A stretch of DNA of 64,000 nt, from contig OY720100.1 of NCBI GenBank assembly GCA_963082875.1, positions 16,020,591 through 16,084,590 of the forward strand, written 5' to 3'. Source of the DNA: Corella eumyota (Eukaryota; Chordata; Ascidiacea; Phlebobranchia; Corellidae). The first letter of the stretch is position 1, and the number at the start of each line of letters is the position of its first letter. The translations under genes were made by a program, and so were the position numbers. Under the pieces are notes generated by a model. It did no database searches. It saw nothing but the letters and a program-made list of their open reading frames with translations, and was not told the DNA's origin. Positions 50,401 through 58,589 of this stretch are shown here, one piece after another.

Positions 50401-51340
50401 TTTTTAAATTAACTAACTACATTACATAGTTCGAAAATATGTGTATAAAATACTGATTTCTTACTATTTTTACAAAGTTTTGAAATACTACAATACAGTA
50501 ACTGTAAAGTTTGTAACAACTCTGTTTTAAAAATGTTAAAACTAAGTACAATTTAAATATAACTATCTAACATTTTCAGGTTCGATTGGTGACAAGGGCG
50601 AACGAGGTCCATCAGGTATCGGAATACAAGGATCTGCCGGAATTCCTGGGCCACCAGGTTTAAATTTAACTTTTTATATCTTATAGTTGGTAAGACGAAA
50701 ATAATATTTTATACAGGGTGGGTTAGGAAGCCGAAAACTGTCTGATCTATGTTTTCTTCGAAATTGTACACGTGACTTACTAAACAACAAAAAAATACGG
50801 CAAAATAAAATTAAAACTAAATTTACGTTTTTATAAATTGGATTTGATAGAAATATGTTTTAGTAGTATTCTTCTTGTGGTAATCTTTCTACTGGCTTTA
50901 TTTTATTAATTTAGAAATGATTTTACTTTGTTAATATCTTATTTTGTTGTTATCTTATTGATAGTACCCTTGGTTATTTTAACGTTTCAGGTTGACAGAA
51001 AATTAAGATCAACAAAGTATTTCACAATTCGACCCTTCTAAAATATTAAACAAAATATAAGACCTTAGTTAAATACATTTTTAAAATGTTAATAGGAGCC
51101 GCGGGACGATCTAGGATTGGTCCAACTGGCCCGGCAGGACCACAAGGTGAAAGGGGTCAACGCGGGGTTAGAGGTTATAAAGGTGCTTCAGGTAAAACAG
51201 GTGCATCTGGAAAATGTAGCAACAAACAATGTTCCACTTATCGTCGTGTACGTCGATCCACAAAAAGACAGTTAGAGAGTGACGAGCGCCACCTAACAGA
51301 TAGTAAGAAAGAAATTAATGGATGGTGGCCATGGGAGTGA
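17271..51340 (+). CDS. Giant secreted vWA-FN3-collagen protein with a ~3,000-residue decapeptide-repeat exon
   Basis: A FACIT/collagen-like extracellular matrix protein. I read 47 exons whose lengths sum to 15,858 bases, 5,285 residues plus stop. Exons 1-31: 17271-17490, 18841-18985, 19201-19343, 21464-21514, 21770-21900, 22111-22198, 22544-22767, 23187-23301, 23412-23582, 24047-24206, 24925-25110, 25267-25411, 25690-25885, 26226-26391, 26661-26767, 26993-27142, 27314-27436, 27658-27956, 28112-28299, 28476-28629, 28842-28999, 29225-29389, 29573-29677, 29842-30245, 30495-30690, 30781-30973, 31054-31246, 31307-31396, 31481-31583, 31895-32007, 32079-32194. Exon 32 is 32266-41332; exons 33-47 are given under the vWA-4 and collagen entries. 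Order: signal peptide, FN3-1, vWA-1, FN3-2, vWA-2, FN3-3 to 5, vWA-3, FN3-6 to 9, DPNNR repeat, vWA-4, collagen. The vWA-FN3-collagen order resembles collagens XII/XIV, but the repeat is foreign to them and I see no TSPN domain. It may instead be two or three genes. Confidence 0.8.
18841..19343 (+). other. FN3-1 domain, two exons
   Basis: Exons 18841-18985 and 19201-19343 encode a fibronectin type III fold: PPPSLIHVF, the Trp strand VVIEWRA, then LTPGVYYSVTIES. The split of one FN3 across two exons recurs through the gene. It ends in phase 1, matching both the next exon at 21464 and the alternative first exon at 20985. Confidence 0.75.
20985..21153 (+). CDS. First exon B: alternative signal-peptide exon
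   Basis: ATG at 20985 opens MAIFARKVFDSQTFG followed by a hydrophobic core, ILFCLLFLGVTRLV, and NAGGEAPSW: a second clear secretion signal. The exon ends in phase 1 at a GTTTGA donor, the same phase as the exon ending at 19343, so it can splice to 21464 in frame. Using it would drop FN3-1 and give about 5,172 residues. It is either an alternative promoter of the same gene or the true start of a separate gene. Confidence 0.65.
22873..23010 (+). mobile_element. SINE 5' portion, in an intron
   Basis: A degraded tRNA-like head (GTTAGAACACTTGGCTTCAC, then the B-box-like GGGTTCGATCCTC) is followed by the GCGCACTTAAGTAACGCG section. The 3' half is absent and LTR-like sequence follows at 23026. Confidence 0.6.
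23026..23100. mobile_element. Fragment of an LTR-like repeat
   Basis: TGTAACGAATCCGCCATCTT equals the start of the LTR-like copies at 61114 and 63886. Similarity fades within about 75 bases, so this is a broken fossil fragment. It sits directly beside a broken SINE. Confidence 0.45.
23412..24180 (+). other. FN3-2 domain
   Basis: Exons 23412-23582 and the first part of 24047-24206: RPPYPPKGIRI, LFWRRPDDLVTSYLVQYRP, LRTTDYEIRIFALGVNS. The usual FN3 strands B, C and F are recognisable. It passes directly into vWA-2 within the second exon. Confidence 0.8.
24170..25885 (+). other. vWA-2 domain, intact MIDAS
   Basis: Exons 24047-24206 (end), 24925-25110, 25267-25411 and 25690-25885. The first motif LDMLVLADESWSV fits DxSxS, GGITNTGLAL supplies the metal Thr, and VLVVTDGKSDDDV supplies the late Asp. 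All three metal loops of an A domain are therefore present. A Tyr/His/Ser-rich insert (HSYHTNTYDD) lies before the last helix. Confidence 0.87.
25918..26140 (-). mobile_element. SINE copy, minus orientation, in an intron
   Basis: On the plus strand TTTCGATGAGAAGAGGTCGA, then GACTCAGTCTCGAGTTG and a reverse B-box-like GGGATCGAACC. The tRNA-like head end is truncated. Confidence 0.7.
26226..28170 (+). other. FN3-3, FN3-4 and FN3-5 domains
   Basis: FN3-3: exons 26226-26391 and 26661-26767 (LRSPSNLRVTHIG, AATIEWEE, then LESGSLYNVFIFSFG). The second exon is short and lacks an ATG, so simple ORF scans miss it. FN3-4: exons 26993-27142 and 27314-27436 (PPRNVKVVNIETNSATVTWE, HLMPGNRYNLSISAIY). FN3-5: exon 27658-27956 and the start of 28112-28299, with an inserted polar loop before the YLVPGSTYNASVK strand. 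Confidence 0.83.
28150..29389 (+). other. vWA-3 domain, divergent
   Basis: Exons 28112-28299 (second half), 28476-28629, 28842-28999 and 29225-29389. RIDLVIAVEVSREL replaces the first-motif Asp with Glu. VGIMLLEDTPKIVIDL and VSKVLLLLNTNQHH follow the A-domain core, but the T and late-D loops are not recognisable. This is the most diverged A domain here and most likely does not bind metal. Confidence 0.7.
29573..32194 (+). other. FN3-6 to FN3-9 domains with a Ser/Thr-rich linker
   Basis: FN3-6: 29573-29677 and the start of 29842-30245, whose remainder is a Ser/Thr/Ile linker without domain signature. FN3-7: 30495-30690 and 30781-30973 (KNHRSVMLSWKTL, LLPGTTYFFTL). FN3-8: 31054-31246 and 31307-31396 (SSARLTWKRQRQP, LQPGTNYTAFV). 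FN3-9: 31481-31583, 31895-32007 and 32079-32194 (INLQVNRISRFRYRVSWQRP). The last exon ends acidic, DNDLDFIE, in phase 0, and runs straight into the repeat exon. Confidence 0.78.
32266..41332 (+). repeat. Giant coding minisatellite exon: ~300 units of 30 bp encoding DPNNRDPTDR
   Basis: One exon of 9,067 bases, open throughout in the gene's frame, encodes about 3,022 residues. The unit is two 15-base half-units, GATCCAAACAACAGA (DPNNR) and GATCCAACAGATCGA (DPTDR). Variants of the second half are DPTGR, DPSGR, DPTNR, DPIDR and DPIAR; the first half varies between DPNNR and DPNNK. Asp-Pro recurs every five residues, Arg or Lys closes each pentapeptide, and Cys and Trp are absent from the array. 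Acceptor is TTTAAAG|GATGAA, donor ACG|GTAAGA. The final 20 residues (RTFDNQIVKPYTDILNG) leave the repeat. If the donor were not used, translation would stop at 41358. The composition predicts a disordered or extended, near-neutral polyampholyte spacer. No family with this repeat is known to me. Confidence 0.93.
41333..42424. promoter_or_regulatory. Intron start / candidate promoter of first exon C
   Basis: Inside the intron after the repeat exon, 41610-41670 holds TTACGTCATGA (CRE-like), GGGGCGGG (GC box-like) and GCGATCGC within 60 bases, in otherwise AT-rich DNA. This could be a promoter for the exon at 42425. An AATAAA near 42028 could instead end a transcript that stops at 41358. Both readings are inference. 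Confidence 0.35.
42425..42623 (+). CDS. First exon C: possible signal-peptide start of a short vWA-collagen isoform
   Basis: ATG at 42425, or in frame at 42446, opens with a hydrophobic stretch MCLLVSFCFQL, then an acidic segment LDLDFEEMAAMDDDIEH. It ends at a strong GTAAGG donor in phase 1, the same phase as the repeat exon, so it can splice to 44512 in frame. That product would have 663 residues: leader, acidic linker, vWA-4, collagen. If not spliced, the frame runs on to 42847. The signal peptide is short and its identity is only moderately convincing. Confidence 0.55.
42848..44511. other. Intron sequence without supported exons
   Basis: About 1.7 kb of AT-rich intron. Only a degenerate SINE (44205-44440) is recognisable. 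No other coding exon or RNA gene is supported. Confidence 0.45.
44205..44440 (+). mobile_element. Old, degenerate SINE copy
   Basis: GGGGTGGCGCAAATGTAAAT, GTGGTTCAGATCTTGCC (B-box-like), GTAGTGCCCTAACC and ACTCGAGGCTGATTAGTGG follow the order of the SINE family with much divergence. It lies in the intron before vWA-4. Confidence 0.5.
44512..46761 (+). other. vWA-4 domain, four exons
   Basis: Exons 44512-44647, 44964-45115, 45652-45810 and 46576-46761: ELLFLFDGSDHVTREDF, TRLALVQFAEDPKIEL, GGANYAGRALEII and KIVVLVTAGLSEDNI. Core strands are clear, but the first motif is DGSDH, the metal Thr is Ala and the late Asp is Ala, so the MIDAS is not intact. A basic tail (EAKPKKNHKKG) leads into the collagen part. 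Confidence 0.87.
46762..47952. other. Intron between vWA-4 and the collagen exons
   Basis: 1.19 kb of intron. No exon, repeat family or RNA gene is supported. TGACGTCAGCA at about 47358 is CRE/AP-1-like but isolated. Confidence 0.4.
47953..51340 (+). other. Collagen triple-helix region and basic C-terminus
   Basis: Eleven exons: 47953-48023, 48307-48351, 48437-48658, 48768-48839, 48912-48965, 49073-49135, 49302-49407, 50059-50181, 50306-50386, 50580-50657, 51096-51340. Gly-X-Y repeats are interrupted by three non-collagenous stretches (after GPSGMG, after GEKGAS, and around EHEKRTTDAVG). Exons of 45, 72, 54 and 63 bases are multiples of nine and start with Gly or close to it. An RGD lies in GSRGDKG (about 50368). 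The C-terminus has two cysteines (KCSNKQC), a furin-like RRVRR and the ending WWPWE. There is no fibrillar C-propeptide. Confidence 0.92.
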
Positions 51341-51636
51341 TTCGTGTTAAAAAGTGCCATTACCTTCAGAATTTTTATTACTTCAACTTATAACTTGAAT
51401 AGTTTCATTTTAACAAATTGCCATTGTTTCAATAATGCATTTTGACATTCGTCGTGCAAGGCCGGCCTAGCACAGTTTTTATGGGTATATAAACTTGACA
51501 TTGTTTTTTTTTCATCTTTTTACATTCGTTTCACAAAAACTACAGCATATTGTTATATTTGTTTTTCAGTGTTCATGGTTTAACAAAAATATTAAACAAA
51601 TCAAATAACGAAAACATTTTATTTACAACCAGATTT

Positions 51637-51642
51637 AATAAA
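51637..51642 (+). terminator. Polyadenylation signal (AATAAA) of the matrix gene
   Basis: AATAAA about 300 bases after the stop at 51338-51340, with no earlier exact signal in the UTR. Use is inferred. Confidence 0.5.
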
Positions 51643-52169
51643 ATACAGCTACACGTTTTTAATTTTTACAAAAAAAGTAATAAATTATTTTAAAATTAAA
51701 TTTGGCAACCCTCGTTATTAATAGTGTGCACTCAACCATATGAATGACGTCATCAAGTCTTAAGATTGTTGTTAAACTGTAAAATACAGTTTTAAAATTT
51801 TCAAAAATGAGAATTAACAAGAAATTAGAGACATAAATGAGCAAATTTTTTTTACCAAATTCGACCGAAAATCGTATACAATTTTAAACATGTAATTTCA
51901 AAGAAAAACATTTTAATTGTACAATAAGCCATCTGAACCTCTTAAAAATCATGTTTTATTAAAATGAGGTCAAAAATATGTTTTCAAATTAGCAATTTTT
52001 GGCATTTTTTACAAGGCAAAATATCACCTTGCTGTTTTTATAAAATTTGATCAAAAATCGTTTTAAATTGTAAACATTTTTTTATTAAAAAAAACATTTT
52101 AATTAAAGGCATATGAAATTTTTTAAAATCATGTTTTTATTGAAATTAAGTCAAAATTTTTTTCGAATG

Positions 52170-52245
52170 TCAAAATCGGGAGTCGAACTCACATTTCATG
52201 ATTCGGAAGCAAGCGCCTTACCAAGTACGCCAGTGCAAATGTTTA
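52170..52245 (-). pseudogene. tRNA-like relic
   Basis: On the minus strand TGGCGTACTTGG is a good A box and GTTCGACTCCC a good B box, at tRNA-like spacing. The D stem can form, but anticodon and T stems have mismatches and there is no clear acceptor stem. It is therefore a tRNA pseudogene or the head of a tRNA-derived SINE, not a working tRNA. Confidence 0.5.
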
Positions 52246-52404
52246 AATAACTTTGCAATTTTGCGAACGTTTTTTCAAAATAAATAAAATATTGTAAAAA
52301 ATAATCCTAATTGCATTTAAAACAATAAAACATATTAAAAATACGTAAGTCGTTGTTTATGTTGTATGTTGTTGCATTTGTAGATACTTTAATCGTTATT
52401 ACAA

Positions 52405-55400
52405 AAAATTGGGTTCTAATGGAAAATACTAAAATTCGATTTAAAATTTTTAACTTTTTGTGATTTTTTTATGGAACCAATTGAATTTGAGTTTTGAAAA
52501 TTTGTAAAATATTAATAAATTTGCCATAACTTAAAATTTTCAATATTTTCGCAAAATTTTTTTCATAATACCAAAATGAGGTTAAGTGGGGGCGCTAGAG
52601 GCAATATAAAAAATACCTCTAATTTTTGTTTTATTAAATATTTTCGTGAAATGTTTTATCTTGAATGTTAGTTAGGTCAAGGCACATCTAATAAAATATT
52701 TAAATTTGAGTTTTGAAAATTTGTAAAATATTAATAAATTTGTCATAACTTTATCAATTAATAATATTTTTTGCTAATTTTTTTTAAATACGTTGTTTAG
52801 ACTAATTGGGTTGTAATGGTATTACTTAAATTTGATTTAGAATTTTCAACTTTTTTGCAAAATTTTTTTCATAATACCAAAATGAGGTTAAGTGGGGGCG
52901 CTAGAGGCAATATAAAAAATACCTCAAATTTTTGTTTTATTGAATATTTTCGTGAAATGTTTTATCTTGAATGTTAGTTAGGTCAAAGCACATCTAATAA
53001 AATATTTAAATTTGAGTTTTGAAAATTTGTAAAATATTAATAAATTTGTCATAACTTTGTCAAATATTAATATTTTTTGCTAATTTTTTTAAAACACGTT
53101 GTTTAGACTAATTGGGTTGTAATGGTATTACTTAAATTCGATTTAAAATTTTAAACTTTTTCGCAAAATTTTTTTCATAATACCAAAATGAGGTTAAGTG
53201 CGGACGCTAGAGGCAATATAAAAAATACCTCAAATTTTTGTTTTATTGAATATTTTCGTGAAATGTTTTATCTTGAATGTTAGTTAGGTCAAGGCACATC
53301 TAATAAAATATTTAAATTTGAGTTTTAAAAATTTTTAAAATATTAATAAATTTGTCATAACTTTATCAATTATTAATATTTTTTGCTAATTTTTTTAAAA
53401 TAAGTTGTTTAGACTAATTGGGTTGTAATGGTATTACTTAAATTCGATTTAAAATTTTCAACTTTTTCGCAAATTTTTTTTCATAATACCAAAATGAGGT
53501 TAAGTGGGGGCGCTAGAGGCAATATAAAAAATACCTCTAATTTTTGTTTTATTGAATATTTTCGTGAAATGTTATATCTTGAATGTTAGTTAGGTCAAGG
53601 CACATCTAATAAAATATTTAAATTTGAGTTTTGAAAATTTGTAAAATATTAATAAATTTGTCATAACTTTATCAATTATTAATATTTTTTGCTAATTTTT
53701 TTAAAATACATTGTTTAGACTTATTGGGTTGTAATGGTATTACTTAAATTCGATTTAAAATTTTCAACTTTTTCGCAAAATTTTTTTCATAATACTAAAA
53801 TGAGGTTAAGTGGGGGCGCTAGAGGCAATATAAAAAATACCTCTCATTTTTGTTTTATTGAATATTTTCGTTAAATGTTTTATCTTAAATGTTAGTTAGG
53901 TCAAGGCACATCTAATAAAATATTTAAATTTGAGTTTTGAAAATTTGTAAAATATTAATAAATTTGTCATAACTTTATCAATTATTAATATTTTTTGCTA
54001 ATTTTTTTAAAATACGTTGTTTAGACTAATTGGGTTGTAATGGTATTACTTAAATTCGATTTAAAATTTTCAACTTTTTCGCAAAATTTTTTTCATAATA
54101 CCAAAATGAGGTTAAGTGGGGGCGCTAGAGGCAATATAAAAAATACCTCTCATTTTTGTTTTATTGAATATTTTCGTGAAATGTTTTATCTTGAATGTTA
54201 GTTAGGTCAAGGCACATCTAATAAAATATTTAAATTTAAGTTTTGAAAATTTGTAAAATATTAATAAATTTGTCATAACTTTATCAATTATTAATATTTT
54301 TTGCTAATTTTTTTAAAATACGTTGTTTAGACTTATTGGGTTGTAATGGTATTACTTAAATTCGATTTAAAATTTTCAACTTTTTTGCAAAATTTTTTTC
54401 ATAATACCAAATTGAGGTTAAGTGGGGGCGCTAGAGGCAATATAAAAAATATCTCTAATTTTTGTTTTATTGAATATTTTCGTGAAATGTTTTATCTTGA
54501 ATGTTAGTTAGGTCAAGGCACATCTAATAAAATATTTAAATTTGAGTTTTGAAAATTTGTAAAATATTAATAAATTTGTCATAACTTTATCAATTATTAA
54601 TATTTTTTGCTAATTTTTTTAAAATACGTTGTTTAAACTAATTGGGTTGTAATGGTATTACTTAAATTCGATTTAAAATTTTCCACCTTTTCGCAAAATT
54701 TTTTTCATAATACCAAAATGAGGTTAAGTGGGGGCGCTAGAGGCAATATAAAAAATACCTCTAATTTTTGTTTTATTGAATATTTTCGTGAAATGTTTTA
54801 TCTTGAATGTTAGTTAGGTCAAGGCACATCTAATAAAATATTTAAATTTGAGTTTTGAAAATTTGTAAAATATTAATAAATTTGTCATTACTTTATCAAT
54901 TATTAATATTTTTTGCTAATTTTTTTAAAATACGTTGTTTAGACTTATTGGGTTGTAATGGTATTACTTAAATTCGATTTAAAATTTTCAACTTTTTCGC
55001 AAAATTTTTTTCATAATACTAAAATGAGGTTAAGTGGGGGCGCTAGAGGCAATATAAAAAATACCTCTCATTTTTGTTTTTTTGAATATTTTCGTTAAAT
55101 GTTTTATCTTAAATGTTAGTTAGGTCAAGGCACATCTAATAAAATATTTAAATTTGAGTTTTGAAAATTTGTAAAATATTAATAAATTTGTCATAACTTT
55201 ATTAATTAATAATATTTTTTGCTAATTTTTTTAAAATACGTTGTTTAGACTAATTGGGTTGTAATGGTATTACTTAAATTCGATTTAAAATTTTCAATTT
55301 TTTTGCAAAATTTTTTTCATAATACCAAAATGAGGTTAAGTGGGGGCGCTAGAGGCAATATAAAAAATACCTCTAAATTTTGTTTTTTTGAATATTTTCG

Positions 55401-57462
55401 TGAAATGTTTTATCTTGAATGTTAGTTAAGTCAAAGCACATCTAATAAAATATTTAAATTTGAGTTTTGAAAATTTGTAAAATATTAATAAATTTGTCAT
55501 AACTTTATCAATTATTAATATTTTTTGCTAATTTTTTTAAAATACGTTGTTTAAACTAATTGGGTTGTAATGGTATTACTTAAATTCGATTTAAAATTTT
55601 CCACCTTTTCGCAAAATTTTTTTCATAATACCAAAATGAGGTTAAGTGGGGGCGCTAGAGGCAATATAAAAAATACCTCTAATTTTTGTTTTATTGAATA
55701 TTTTCGTGAAATGTTTTATCTTGAATGTTAGTTAGGTCAAGGCACATCTAATAAAATATTTAAATTTGAGTTTTGAAAATTTGTAAAATATTAATAAATT
55801 TGTCATAACTTTATTAATTATTAATATTTTTTGCTAATTTTTTTAAAATACGTTGTTTAGACTTATTGGGTTGTAATGGTATTACTTAAATTCGATTTAA
55901 AATTTTCAACTTTTTCGCAAAATTTTTTTCATAATACTAAAATGAGGTTAAGTGGGGGCGCTAGAGGCAATATAAAAAATACCTCTCATTTTTGTTTTAT
56001 TGAATATTTTCGTTAAATGTTTTATCTTGAATGTTAGTTAGGTCAAGGCACATCTAATAAAATATTTAAATTTGAGTTTTGAAAATTTGTAAAATATTAA
56101 TAAATTTGTCATAACTTTATCAATTATTAATATTTTTTGCTAATTTTTTTAAAATACGTTGTTTAAACTAATTGGGTTGTAATGGTATTACTTAAATTCG
56201 ATTTAAAATTTTCCACCTTTTCGCAAAATTTTTTTCATAATACCAAAATGAGGTTAAGTGGGGGCGCTAGAGGCAATATAAAAAATACCTCTAATTTTTG
56301 TTTTATTGAATATTTTCGTGAAATGTTTTATCTTGAATGTTAGTTAGGTCAAGGCACATCTAATAAAATATTTAAATTTGAGTTTTGAAAATTTGTAAAA
56401 TATTAATAAATTTGTCATAACTTTATCAATTATTAATATTTTTTGCTAATTTTTTTAAAATACGTTGTTTAAACTAATTGGGTTGTAATGGTATTACTTA
56501 AATTCGATTTAAAATTTTCCACCTTTTCGCAAAATTTTTTTCATAATACCAAAATGAGGTTAAGTGGGGGCGCTAGAGGCAATATAAAAAATACCTCTAA
56601 TTTTTGTTTTATTGAATATTTTCGTAAAATGTTTTATCTTGAATGTTAGTTAGGTCAAGGCACATCTAATAAAATATTTAAATTTGAGTTTTGAAAATTT
56701 GTAAAATATTAATAAATTTGTCATAACTTTATCAAATATTAATATATTTTGCTAATTTTTTTAAAATACGTTGTTTAGACTTATTGGGTTGTAATGGTAT
56801 TACTTAAATTCGATTTAAAGTTTTAAACATTTTCGCAAATTTTTTTTCATAATACCAAAATGAGGTTAAGTGGGGGCGCTAGAGGCAATATAAAAAATAC
56901 CTCTAAATTTTGTTTTTTTGAATATTTTCGTGAAATGTTTTATCTTAAATGTTAGTTAGGTCAAGGCACATCTAATAAAATATTTAAATTTAAGTTTTGA
57001 AAATTTGTAAAATGTTAATAAATTTGTCATTACTTAATCAATTAATAATATTTTTTTGCTAATTTTTTTTAAAATACGTTATTTAGACTAATTGGGTTGT
57101 TATGGTATTACTTAAATTCGATTTAAAATTTTCAACTTTTTCGCAAATTTTTTTCATAATACCGAAATGAGGTTAAGTGGAGGCGCTAGAGGCAATATAA
57201 AAAATACCTCTAATTTTTGTTTTATTGAATATTTTCGTGAAATGTTTTATCTTGAATGTTAGTTAGGTCAAGGCACATTTAATGAAATATTTAAATTTGA
57301 GTTTTGAAAATTTGTAAAATATTAATAAATTTGTCATTACTTTATCAATTTTATTATTTTTTGCTAATTTTTTTAAAATACGTTTTTTAGACTAATTGAG
57401 TTGTAATGGTATTACTTAAATTCGATTTAAAATTTCAACTTTTTGCAAAATTTTTTGTGATT
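52405..57462. repeat. Satellite array, about 16 units of ~306 bp
   Basis: A head-to-tail array. The landmark GTGGGGGCGCTAGAGG recurs near 52584, 52889, 53194, 53500, 53807, 54113 and on to 57174, every 305-307 bases, 16 times; 14 copies keep GGGGGCGCTA exactly. Each unit also carries TTGAATGTTAGTTAGGTCAA and TTAGACTAATTGGGTTGTAA blocks. Units are very alike, so the array is young or homogenised. The outer units are truncated and more diverged. No open frame or transposase is present. It separates the convergent collagen and EGF genes. Confidence 0.95.
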
Positions 57463-58020
57463 TTGTTTAACATCTAAGGTCATTCGATGTTTTTGCTGCA
57501 TAACATTAAGTTTGATATACGTAAGTGATAAAAAACTAAACATGTTCAATAACATATCATAAGTTAAATTACCCACCATTCTTGATTTATAACGTTATCC
57601 ATTACTGCCTAAATGTTTAAAATTTGATTCTTTTTAATTTTGCTTTCAACTCTCACACTGTATTAAAATAACGTTAAATTTTATTTCGTTTAAAATTTAT
57701 TGTTCTTTGTATAATTGCACATTTGTCTTTAAAACTGCATTGCTAAACAACGCACTGAAAACAACCAATGTAAACAACGACCTAACAGTGCTAAACGAAA
57801 ACCCGTTTTAAAGAAACCTTCTCGGGGCAATTTGTTACTCTAGACGCGCAAAGTTAAACTGTTAAAATTTTATTTAAAATTTAAATTAAATAAATATGGT
57901 AAAGTATTTTTATCGATAAATGACTAGTAGGCAAAACCAAAACAGTTTGTTGTGGTTTAGTCTGTTAGCAGATTTTTCTAATAACTTTATCTATCATATA
58001 CTATATTTTTATCACAAAAT

Positions 58021-58092
58021 TTCTGTTATTTACTCTGTTTGATTTTTTTCTGTTATTTACTCTGTTTGATTTCTGTTATTTACTCTGTTTGA
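58021..58092. repeat. Three-copy minisatellite
   Basis: TTCTGTTATTTACTCTGTTT plus GATT occurs three times in 72 bases (starts about 58021, 58048 and 58071), with a short T insertion after the first copy. Confidence 0.85.
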
Positions 58093-58328
58093 CCCACTTT
58101 ATAACAGGTTGTTTCTTTGACATTCAAGGCTTGTAACTAATATGTCTTAAAATCTTTTTTGCTACTGTTAAATAATCGCCTTAATGTAGTATTTTTTTAT
58201 ATTTGTTTTGTCGATAACCTCACCTAATTTACTTCTAATTCTTTTAAATAAATTTCCTAAACTAAATCTTGATATACATTTAAGATCACACTAGTTATTG
58301 TTAAAATCCTTAAACATGTAAATATATA

Positions 58329-58334
58329 TTTATT
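58329..58334 (-). terminator. Candidate polyadenylation signal of the EGF/VWD gene
   Basis: TTTATT on the plus strand reads AATAAA on the minus strand, about 255 bases after the stop at 58590-58592. Use is inferred. Confidence 0.35.
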
Positions 58335-58589
58335 TGTCCACTATCAAGTTAGTACTCATTTTTAAAAAGTGTAACAACTTTATAAATCACCCAAAGTTAT
58401 ATATATTCTTAGAACGTTAAAACATTGTAAATAATTTTTCCAATTACATAGATTTGAATTACAACTTTACCACCAACTGTTTGATTATATTAACCCAAAA
58501 TGAGGTAAATTAAATATTAATGTAGTATGTTTCTCTGTATAGTAACACCATATGCAAACGATTTTCTAACTTGATCTAAATGCTTCAAT

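Larger units (their letters stand above)
51341..52404. other. 3' UTR and diverged duplicated AT-rich sequence
   Basis: The 3' UTR reaches an AATAAA at 51637-51642. Beyond it, 51855-52000 and 52030-52165 are two diverged copies of one roughly 150-base sequence, sharing GAAAATCGT-like, AAAACATTTTAATT and AAAATCATGTTT blocks. A tRNA-like relic follows at 52170-52245. Confidence 0.55.
57463..58589. other. Intergenic region with a small tandem triplication
   Basis: AT-rich DNA between the satellite and the EGF gene. It holds three tandem copies of TTCTGTTATTTACTCTGTTT at 58021-58092 and the 3' UTR of the minus-strand gene. Nothing else is recognised. Confidence 0.5.

Noticed and set aside
52405-57462. 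Tandem coding repeat like the one in the giant exon.
   Set aside because: Stops occur in every frame of the 306-base unit on both strands; it is non-coding satellite.
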